Below, piece by piece: positions 1-5,372 of a stretch of 5,372 nucleotides of DNA. The notes below the pieces were generated by a model. It saw only the letters and a list, made by a program, of their open reading frames with translations, did no database searches and was not told the DNA's origin. The stretch spans positions 1 through 5,372 of the forward strand of contig JALHUF010000368.1 in the NCBI GenBank assembly GCA_022866195.1. Direction: 5' to 3'. Position 1 is the first letter of the stretch, and each line of letters opens with the position of its first letter. A program made the position numbers and the translations under genes. Origin of the DNA: Terriglobia bacterium (GTDB lineage: Bacteria > Acidobacteriota > Terriglobia > UBA7540).

Positions 1-552
1 ACCGCGCCTGCCGCAGTCCCCGCAGGCTTGCTGCTGCGAGCGCGCCAGCTCGCAGAAACGCGTGCCGCCGTCCCAGGCCGGCCTGCATGGCGCTGGGGAG
101 CGGTGGCGGCAGCCACGGCCGGCCTTATGGTCATCGCCGCGATTTCGTTGCGCGAGCCAAGGACTCCGGTGACTCCTCCGGCGCCAGCCTCCTCGTTACC
201 CGCTGCTCCGGCGGCGCCGACACCGGCCACCTCCCGAACCATCCGGAGGGAACAGAGGAAAGCTGCTGAGCTGCAATTGATCTTTCCGCGCGAAGGTTCA
301 GTGCTTTCCCGCAGTGAGGTGGAGTTCCGCTGGAAGTCGGTCCGGGGAAGTCAGTTCTACGAAATCCGCGTAGTGACTGCGGAAGGCGACGTGGTCTGGG
401 AAGGGCGCGTGGAAACAACTCAGGCCCGTCTGCCCGACAACATCGAGCTTGCACCCGGGCGAGAGTACTTTGTCTCGGTGCGCGCTTACCTGCCTGAAGG
501 CAAAACTCTGAAGTCGCCAACGGTCGGCTTCAGCGCCCGTCATCCTGGCTAG
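1..552 (+). CDS. Membrane-anchored anti-sigma-factor-like protein, 3' part (5'-truncated by window)
   Basis: The frame is open from the first base to a TAG at 550-552 (183 codons visible), so the true start lies upstream; the TTG at 28 is only the first possible start codon in view. Counting from that TTG, residues 1-22 are basic and cytosolic-looking (LLRARQLAETR), residues 23-41 form one hydrophobic membrane segment (nt 94-150), residues 42-70 are a Pro/Ala-rich stalk, and residues 80-174 look like a small beta-sandwich (FN3-like) domain with alternating hydrophobic residues (EFRWKSV, FYEIRVV, YFVSVRAY). Topology would be N-in, C-out. Known context: in Acidobacteriota, zinc-finger anti-sigma proteins of this build often precede TPR-CHAT genes. 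The zinc-binding HxxxCxxC part would lie upstream and is not visible, so the anti-sigma call is inference. The 23-bp gap to the next gene suggests co-transcription. Alternatively it is a membrane-anchored FN3-like protein of other function. Confidence 0.62.
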   Translation, partial: TAPAAVPAGLLLRARQLAETRAAVPGRPAWRWGAVAAATAGLMVIAAISLREPRTPVTPPAPASSLPAAPAAPTPATSRTIRREQRKAAELQLIFPREGSVLSRSEVEFRWKSVRGSQFYEIRVVTAEGDVVWEGRVETTQARLPDNIELAPGREYFVSVRAYLPEGKTLKSPTVGFSARHPG

Positions 553-565
553 ACGGGGTCTTCCC

Positions 566-570
566 GGAGG
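566..570 (+). promoter_or_regulatory. Shine-Dalgarno GGAGG that fixes the GTG start at 576
   Basis: GGAGG sits 5 bp before the GTG at 576, inside the 23-bp gap after the upstream stop codon. It supports this GTG rather than a later start, because the signal peptide begins directly at it. I see no promoter in the gap, which fits read-through transcription from the upstream gene. Confidence 0.75.
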
Positions 571-575
571 TTCCT

Positions 576-3524
576 GTGGTTCGACTCCTCCCCGCAGGGC
601 TGGCCCTGTTTGTCCTGAGCTTCCTCTCTGTCGCCATTCCTCTGCCTGCGCAAACGGAATCCGCCGACGACGTATCCGCCCGCGCTCGCGAGATCTACTC
701 GCAGCAAGGCCCCCGTGCCGCGCTCCCGGAATTCGAACGTGCTTTGGCGCTCTATCGCCAAGCGGAGAACCGCCGCGGTGAAGCCATCACTCTCGGCCAT
801 ATTGGCAATTGCTACAAGCGCTTGGGCGACCACGCGCGGGCGCTCGATTATCTTCAGCGCGCCCTCAAGATGAAGCAGGAACTGGGCGAGCGTCTGGAAG
901 AAGGCAAGACCCTCAGCCACCTGGGGCTGGTTTACTGGGAGATGGGACAGTACGCGCAGGCCATCCAGGAATTGACCCGCAGCATCGCCATCGCTCGTGA
1001 GCTGAATGACCGGCAGCTCGAAGCCGCCGCGCTCAATAATCTCAGTCTGGTTTATGACGAGCAGGGCGACTATCGCCGCTCCCTGGAGCAGTACCAGCGC
1101 GCGCTGGAACTCCATCGCGCTGTCAACTTCGTGGAAGGCGAAAACGCCACCCTCGGCAACATTGGCGGCGTGTATCTCTTGCTCGGCCAGTTCCGCGAAG
1201 CTCTGCGCTACTACCAGCAAGCGCTGGCCATCAGCGAGCGCTTGAACTTGAAGCCCTCGGCGAGCCAGGACCTCGGAAACCTCGCCCTCTGCTACGTGGG
1301 TCTGGGACAGGTCCAGGACGCCATCCGCACCTTCGACCGCGCCCTGGCGCTGGCGCGCGAGGCCGGTCTCAAGAAAGAAGAGGCGGATTGGCACAAAGGC
1401 AAAGGCGAGGCGTTGTTGCGCTTGGGGAAACACAACCTGGCGCTGGAGGAGTTTGGCGCGACGGTGCGCGTATACGAGCAAGCGGCCCTGAAACGCGAAC
1501 TCATCGAAGGATTGAACGACCTGGGAAATCTTCACGCTCTACTCGGAGACTCGGGTGCCGCCGAAAGGGAGTATCGGCGCGCCATCGAGCTGGCGCGAGC
1601 GGTCGGCAATCCGCGCGGCGTGACCATCAATCTCCTGGCGTTGGGCGAGCTGGAATGGCGACGCAAGCGCTACGAACAGGCTGCCGCTCTCTACCGCGAC
1701 GCGCTGGCACGCGCGCGTGAAGCCGACGATCGCGCCAATATGGCGACCAGTGAGATACAGCTTGCGCTCACCGCGCGCGAACAGGGACAACTCGACGAAG
1801 CGCGGCGGCACGCCGAGGAGGCTCTCGAAGTCGCCCGCGGGGTTGGCGCCCGCCCGCTCGAAGCCCAGGCTTGCCACGCTCTGGGCGAAGCGCTGCGCGC
1901 CCGCCAGCAATGGGAGGACGCTCTCCGGCACTACACGAGCGGAGCCCAAATCGCCGGCGAAGTCGGCGATCCCGAACTGATCTGGCGGCTGGCCTTCGGA
2001 CAGGGGCAGACGCTGGAAGCGCTCGGGCGTTACGAGGAAGCCGTCGCCGCCTATCAGCGCGCGGTAAACACCATCGAAGGCGTGCGCAGCGAGCTGCGCG
2101 AGGAGCGCTTCCGCGCCGGCTATATCGAAGACAAGTACCAGGTCTACGTGGCCCTGGTCCAGCTCCTGCTGAAGCTGGGACGCGCTGACCAGGCGTTCCT
2201 TTTCGCTGAAAAGCTCCGGGCGCGTGCCTATCTGGAGTTACTCAATCGCGGCCTGCCACCCCTCAAGAACGACACCCAGCGCCGTTCCGAAGCTGAGCTT
2301 CGCCAGCGCATCCGGCGCCTTCAGCAGGCGTTGGAGCAAGAAAGCACCAAGCCCACGGCCGAACGGCGGCAGCCCGCCATCGCGCTTTTTTCCAACGAAT
2401 TGGCCACCGCCGAACGCGCCTACCACGAGTTTCTCGATAATCTGATGAGCACGGACCCGGCCTATGCGAATGCCCGCGCGCTGAGCGTCCCCTCCCTGGA
2501 ACAAATCCAACGTTTGCTGCCGGCCAATACCGCTCTGGTCGAATACGTGACAGGCGAGGATGGCGTGGCCGCGTTTGTCGTCACCACCAGCAAGCTCCTG
2601 GCCAAGACGATTCCTCTGCGGGCCAAGGATTTACAGGCCAGGGTCGAGCTGCTCCGCGACCTCATCGTTCGCCGGCGCGGCGACGCGTGGCAGAAACCTG
2701 CGGAGGCCTTGCACCGGGTCCTCCTTGCGCCACTGGAGCAGGAGGGATGGCTGGCGGGCATCGAACGCTTGTACGTTGTGCCCCACGGCATCCTCCACTA
2801 TCTGCCCTTCGGCGTCCTCATCCGCTCCACCAGTAACGGCCCGCATCCGGTCGTAGAGGACTATGTTCTCACTTATCTGCCGGCGGCGGCCGCCCTGGTC
2901 TATGGCCAAGGCACCGCAAATCCTGAGCGAAGCCTGTTGGCGCTGGCGCCCGCGCGCGCCCGGCTGCCCTTTGCGGAGCAAGAAGCCCGCAGCATCGCTG
3001 AGTTCTTCCCGCCCGGACGCCTGGTGCTGGCGGGGCCGCGCGCCACGGAAAGCTCCTTCAAGCGCCTTGCCGACCGTTATCGAGTGGTGCATCTGGCCAC
3101 GCACGGCTACTTCAACAAATTCAATCCGCTGCTCTCCGGGGTGGAGCTGGAAGCCGACCAGAAGGAAGACGGACGGCTGGAAGTGCACGAAATTCTGGGC
3201 CTGCGGCTGCGCGCCCGGTTGGTCACGCTCAGCGCCTGCGACACGGCGCTCGCCAGCGGCTACTTCTCGGACGTCCCCGCCGGCGACGATTTTGTGGGGC
3301 TCACGCGCGCGTTTCTCTTCGCCGGCAGCCCCTCCGTTCTGGCCAGCCTGTGGGAGGTCAATGACCGTTCGACTCTGCGCCTGATGCGGAGTTTCTATCG
3401 CCACCTGGAAAAGTCAGGAAAGGCGAGCGCGCTCGCCGAAGCCCAGCGCGAGATGCGGCGGCAGGTCGGGCCTTACAGCCACCCCTATTTCTGGGCGCCA
3501 TTCGTGCTGGTGGGGGCGATGTAG
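576..3524 (+). CDS. Exported TPR-repeat protein with C-terminal CHAT protease domain (982 aa)
   Basis: The GTG start follows a GGAGG by 5 bp. Residues 1-26 are a signal peptide (basic MVR, core LLPAGLALFVLSFLSVAI, likely cut near LPAQ), so the protein should act outside the cytoplasm. Residues ~31-508 are about twelve TPR-like helix pairs spaced exactly 40 residues apart, with the turn glycine at 84, 124, 164, 204, 244, 284, 324, 404 and 484 and a helix-B small residue (mostly Ala) at 56, 96, 136, 176 and onward. Residues ~560-625 are a charged helical linker. Residues ~640-982 are a CHAT domain, clan CD caspase/gingipain-like, with the usual LYVVPHGILHYLPFG block (732-746), catalytic His843 in HLATHG, and catalytic Cys888 in LSACDT. 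The FLFAGSPSVLASLWEVND block (913-930) and the FWAPFVLVG terminus are family-typical, so the protein appears complete. TPRs probably bind a protein partner and CHAT cleaves it; substrate unknown. It likely shares an operon with the anti-sigma-like gene upstream. Confidence 0.93.
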   Translation: MVRLLPAGLALFVLSFLSVAIPLPAQTESADDVSARAREIYSQQGPRAALPEFERALALYRQAENRRGEAITLGHIGNCYKRLGDHARALDYLQRALKMKQELGERLEEGKTLSHLGLVYWEMGQYAQAIQELTRSIAIARELNDRQLEAAALNNLSLVYDEQGDYRRSLEQYQRALELHRAVNFVEGENATLGNIGGVYLLLGQFREALRYYQQALAISERLNLKPSASQDLGNLALCYVGLGQVQDAIRTFDRALALAREAGLKKEEADWHKGKGEALLRLGKHNLALEEFGATVRVYEQAALKRELIEGLNDLGNLHALLGDSGAAEREYRRAIELARAVGNPRGVTINLLALGELEWRRKRYEQAAALYRDALARAREADDRANMATSEIQLALTAREQGQLDEARRHAEEALEVARGVGARPLEAQACHALGEALRARQQWEDALRHYTSGAQIAGEVGDPELIWRLAFGQGQTLEALGRYEEAVAAYQRAVNTIEGVRSELREERFRAGYIEDKYQVYVALVQLLLKLGRADQAFLFAEKLRARAYLELLNRGLPPLKNDTQRRSEAELRQRIRRLQQALEQESTKPTAERRQPAIALFSNELATAERAYHEFLDNLMSTDPAYANARALSVPSLEQIQRLLPANTALVEYVTGEDGVAAFVVTTSKLLAKTIPLRAKDLQARVELLRDLIVRRRGDAWQKPAEALHRVLLAPLEQEGWLAGIERLYVVPHGILHYLPFGVLIRSTSNGPHPVVEDYVLTYLPAAAALVYGQGTANPERSLLALAPARARLPFAEQEARSIAEFFPPGRLVLAGPRATESSFKRLADRYRVVHLATHGYFNKFNPLLSGVELEADQKEDGRLEVHEILGLRLRARLVTLSACDTALASGYFSDVPAGDDFVGLTRAFLFAGSPSVLASLWEVNDRSTLRLMRSFYRHLEKSGKASALAEAQREMRRQVGPYSHPYFWAPFVLVGAM

Positions 3525-3531
3525 CGCCGGT

Positions 3532-3592
3532 ACTGTAGCGGCGGCGTCTCGCCGTCGTTCACAATCGGCGATGGGGACATCGCCGCTACAGT
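3532..3592. repeat. Imperfect palindromic intergenic element A (branched hairpin)
   Basis: The element begins 7 bp after the CHAT stop codon. The outer arms 3532-3543 (ACTGTAGCGGCG) and 3581-3592 are perfect 12-bp inverted repeats. Inside are two smaller hairpins: CGGCG/CGCCG at 3542-3546/3550-3554 with a TCT loop, and CGGCGATG/CATCGCCG at 3566-3573/3578-3585 with a 4-base loop. Outer stem 3532-3538/3586-3592 and both hairpins can form together. There is no T-run after it, so it is not a classic intrinsic terminator, though it could protect the 3' end of the mRNA. It resembles the REP/BIME-like palindromes that are scattered between genes in many genomes; copy number cannot be judged from this window. 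Confidence 0.75.
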
Positions 3593-3593
3593 G

Positions 3594-3698
3594 TGGAGTG
3601 CGGCGGCTTGCCGCCGCCTTTGGCCAGCGAGCCGCTGCTCGCCGGCTTGCGAGTGGAGCTCGCCAAAGACAAAGCGGAAGCAGAGCTTCCGCACTCCA
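3594..3698. repeat. Cloverleaf-like palindromic intergenic element B (105 bp)
   Basis: The outer arms TGGAGTGCGG (3594-3603) and CCGCACTCCA (3689-3698) are perfect inverted repeats. Nested inside, in order, are: a GCGGCGGC/GCCGCCGC hairpin (3600-3607/3610-3617, 2-base loop); a CTTTGGC/GCCAAAG stem (3618-3624/3662-3668) enclosing two hairpins, GCGAGC/GCTCGC (3627-3632/3637-3642) and GCGAG/CTCGC (3649-3653/3659-3663, which competes slightly with the stem); and a GCGGAAGC/GCTTCCGC hairpin (3674-3681/3685-3692). With the outer stem trimmed to 3594-3599/3693-3698 these pack almost without unpaired bases into a four-way, tRNA-like outline. It is not a tRNA. It starts 1 bp after element A and has the same outer-stem-plus-hairpins plan. 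A non-autonomous mobile palindrome (REP-like) is the likeliest identity. Confidence 0.75.
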
Positions 3699-3828
3699 AA
3701 CGTGGGGCCGTCAAAATATATTTTCGTGGAAAGCGGAAAAATCCAATCCGTGTCCGTGTAAGATAGGTGAAGGCAAATCCCTCGGGTCACGAGCTTGCGT
3801 TCAAGCCCGCGCGAAAAGGAGTTACCCC
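3699..3828 (+). promoter_or_regulatory. Leader region of the delta-60 gene, weak promoter candidate
   Basis: This is the only AT-rich patch in the window. It carries a perfect 12-bp palindrome, AAAATATATTTT (3713-3724), a TATATT match to a -10 box at 3717-3722, and a second -10-like TAAGAT at 3759-3764 next to a CCGTGT tandem doublet (3748-3759). Neither -10 has a convincing TTGACA-type -35 at 16-18 bp. A promoter for the downstream gene is expected here, since the gene follows 304 bp of non-coding DNA, but its exact position cannot be fixed. Confidence 0.3.
3814..3821 (+). promoter_or_regulatory. Strong Shine-Dalgarno AAAAGGAG for the ATG at 3829
   Basis: AAAAGGAG lies 7 bp before ATG 3829. 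It is the best ribosome binding site in the region, and its frame is the one that carries the signal peptide and delta-60 repeats. It is therefore the original start of that gene, even though a TAG follows five codons later. Confidence 0.75.
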
Positions 3829-5372
3829 ATGAACGCTCGAAGCTAGTTTGCAGGTTCCCTCCTCTTTTCGATCCTGCTTTTTTCTCTGGCCTGGACGGCC
3901 AGCCCGCCGCCACTCGTGGCTCAGGACGTGATCGTCAGCGCCGCCGTTCCCGACAACAGCCCGCAGGGCACGGTGAATTTGAGCGTGCGAGTCAAAGGCA
4001 ATGGCTTCAAGAAAGGCGCGATTGCCAAGTGGTTGGTCACGGCCAGCGAGACCGACACTGGCGGTGTGACGGTTAATACCACGGCCTACGTCAGCGCCAC
4101 CGAACTGCTCGCCAACATCACCGTCGCGCCGAACGCGCAGACGGATAAGAAATTCGACATCAAGGTGACGCTCTCGAGCGGCCGCACCGGCAAGGGTATC
4201 GAACTCTTCAGCGTGCGCAAAGGGACCACGGGCTGCACGGCGCCGACGCCGATCTTGGCCGCGCCATGGAGCTGCCTCCTTCCGGGGGCTGCCGGCTGCC
4301 AGGACACGACGTTCGGTTCCAACGGCCTCGTTATCACCAATACGTCAGGAAGCACGCCGACAATGACAGACATTGACATCGCGAAAGCGGTGGCCGTCCA
4401 GAGCGACGGAAAGCTGGTTGTCGTAGGTGGGTCACTGATCGAGGGGGCACCATCGGGGACGAGCGGCTTTGCTTTGGTCAGGTACAACCCCGACGGGACG
4501 TTGGACCCCACCTTTGGAGGAAGCGGAATAGTAAAACTTCTCCACCCCACCTCCCCGTATCCATGGGCGAAGGCGGTCGCCATTCAACCCGACGGGAAAA
4601 TCGTAGTGGCTGGCGACTATTCCCTTGTTGCCCGCTACAACCCCGACGGCACCCTCGACTCTAGCTTCGGTAGTGGCGGCTCCACTTTGATAACGTTCCC
4701 GTCGTCCGGCCGGAAGGGCAAGCCTAGCCAATACGTTAGCGCGTATTTCCGAGATATCGCCATTCAGGCCGACAGCAAGATCCTTTTGGTCGGAAATAGC
4801 GACTGGGCTGGTTGGGCAATTGCCCGTCTGAATCCCGATGGCAGGTTGGATGCGATCTTCGGGAATGGGGGCAGAGTCGCGCTGGAATCGAACGGCGGTC
4901 GCGCCTACGCGGTCGTCCTTCAGCCCGTCCAGGTCGGAACAACAACCGAGGAGTGGATTCTCGTGGGTGGCTCCGCCGTAGCTGGGGCCTCGCAGCAGGG
5001 CGACGAGGACTTTGCCGTCATGCGCTTTACGCCGGCGGGCATCATCGATTCAACGTTTGGTCCCACCGGAAGCGGTTCCGTTTTAACGCAATTCTGCACC
5101 GAACAAGACCGGGTGTCCGGCCTCGCTTTGGACGCGGTGGGCAATATCGTCGCCGGAGGGTTTGCGAAGTTTAACGGCACGGGTAACTTTGCTATCGCCC
5201 GCTACTCACCGAACGGTGTTCTGGACACTTCGTTCGGTGATCCCAGTTCCGGAACGAACCAGGAGGGCAAGACCATCGTCAGTCTGATGGCGGCAGATTC
5301 CACCGGCAACGACCTCCTGCTCCAGCCGGATGGGAAAGTCATTGTGACGGGCACGGCTGAGGAGGCCTCGCT
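3829..5372 (+). CDS. Exported delta-60 repeat (DUF5122-type beta-propeller) protein, 3'-truncated, with in-frame TAG at codon 6
   Basis: ATG 3829 has a strong ribosome binding site. The frame reads MNARS, then TAG (3844-3846), then stays open to the window edge (508 codons). Just after the TAG comes a signal-peptide core (GSLLFSILLFSLAW, codons 9-22), with a likely cut after LVA (codon 31), so the stop lies inside the n-region of what was one signal peptide. Codons 33-135 form a beta-rich Ig/IPT-like domain (QGTVNLSVRVKGNGF; SSGRTGKGIELFSVRKG). Codons 136-157 hold three cysteines (136, 149, 157), perhaps a disulfide-linked connector. From codon 159 come delta-60 repeats with the hallmark DGK(I/L)VV.G and FALVRYNPDGTLDPTFG: five full units and the start of a sixth. 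This family is predicted to form beta-propellers; its function is unknown. No in-frame ATG, GTG or TTG after the TAG would keep the signal peptide (first GTG at 3916). Either a nonsense mutation, a base error, or a recoding event. Frame and repeats are otherwise undamaged. Confidence 0.8.
3844..3846 (+). other. In-frame TAG interrupting the signal peptide of the delta-60 gene
   Basis: Codons from 3829 read ATG AAC GCT CGA AGC TAG TTT GCA GGT. A single change (TAG from TGG, CAG, AAG or TAC) would restore a normal signal peptide. If the TAG is real and terminates, ribosomes starting at 3829 make only a five-residue peptide. Confidence 0.9.
4303..5372 (+). repeat. Delta-60 repeat array at protein level
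   Basis: The array opens with a half unit (DTTFGSNGLVIT, 4303-4338). Full units then cover about 4381-4530, 4564-4680, 4747-4872, 4906-5061 and 5113-5241, and a sixth starts at 5308 and runs off the window. Each joins an AVA.Q.DGK.VV.G strand pair to an FA.ARYNPDG.LD.TFG strand pair. Unit 2 is the shortest. Unit 4 is the most divergent: DGK is replaced by a longer TTTEEW stretch and RYNPDG by RFTPAG. The DNA of the units has drifted apart, so this is an old repeat and not a recent tandem duplication. Confidence 0.88.

Noticed and set aside
549..1535. 328-codon open frame on the minus strand opposite the TPR region
   Set aside because: It is antisense to a clear TPR-coding sequence, and high-GC codon use with few stops in the opposite frame explains it. 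The translation is low in recognisable structure and rich in Q/A/L mirrored from the repeats.
783..2099. DNA-level tandem repeat with 120-bp period or CRISPR array
   Set aside because: The 120-bp period exists only in the protein. The DNA units are too diverged to be tandem duplicates, and there are no identical short repeats with spacers.
2631..3404. 257-codon open frame on the minus strand opposite the CHAT domain
   Set aside because: It covers the conserved catalytic region of CHAT, has no recognisable motif, and no convincing ribosome binding site was noted.
3532..3592. Intrinsic transcription terminator after the CHAT gene
   Set aside because: The hairpins are strong but no T-run follows either palindrome, so a classic Rho-independent terminator cannot be supported.
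3594..3698. tRNA or known structured RNA gene, because of the cloverleaf outline
   Set aside because: It lacks the T-loop GTTCRANYC signature, the arm lengths do not fit, and it is longer than a tRNA; palindromic repeat is the simpler reading.
3571..3846. 91-codon plus-strand frame running through the palindromes into the TAG at 3844
   Set aside because: Its sequence is a translation of the repeat hairpins (RRLAAAFGQRAAARR) and it lacks a ribosome binding site. It merely shares the frame of the delta-60 gene.
4086..4583. 165-codon minus-strand frame within the delta-60 gene
   Set aside because: The plus-strand frame carries recognisable delta-60 motifs throughout. The antisense frame has no domain signature.
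3829..5372. Global reassignment of TAG to an amino acid
   Set aside because: The two upstream genes end in TAG at family-typical C-termini, so TAG works as a normal stop in this genome as far as the window shows.

Overview
The window is high-GC DNA with dense coding on the + strand. It looks like a member of the Acidobacteriota or a similar soil bacterium. That is inferred from gene content: a membrane anti-sigma-like gene followed by a secreted TPR-CHAT gene, a delta-60 repeat exported protein, and GC-rich cloverleaf-like intergenic repeats. No marker gene is present, so the phylum is a guess.

Layout. (1) 1-552 is the 3' part of a gene for a single-pass membrane protein with a proline/alanine-rich stalk and a C-terminal extracytoplasmic beta-sandwich-like domain. 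It probably belongs to an anti-sigma factor whose N-terminal part lies outside the window. (2) 576-3524 follows after 23 bp, with its own Shine-Dalgarno and a GTG start. It encodes a 982-residue exported protein: signal peptide, about twelve TPR-like helix pairs in an exact 40-residue register, a charged helical linker, and a CHAT (caspase/gingipain-like) domain with both catalytic residues present (H843, C888). The two genes look like one transcription unit. (3) 3525-3828 is a 304-bp non-coding gap. It holds two adjacent imperfect palindromic elements (3532-3592 and 3594-3698), each folding as an outer stem enclosing smaller hairpins. An AT-rich patch follows, with a perfect 12-bp palindrome. 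(4) From 3829 to the window end there is an exported delta-60 repeat (DUF5122-type beta-propeller) protein. It has a good ribosome binding site and ATG, but an in-frame TAG at codon 6. After that the frame is open for more than 500 codons and begins with a convincing signal-peptide core.

How the parts may work together. The first two genes suggest an envelope signalling module: a membrane-anchored regulator plus an exported protease with a large protein-binding scaffold. Proteolytic control of the regulator by the CHAT protein is a hypothesis, not something the sequence proves. The delta-60 gene is separated by the repeats, has its own translation signals, and is probably an independent surface or secreted protein.

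Most worth checking: the TAG in the signal peptide, the paired cloverleaf repeats, and the anti-sigma-like/TPR-CHAT gene pair.
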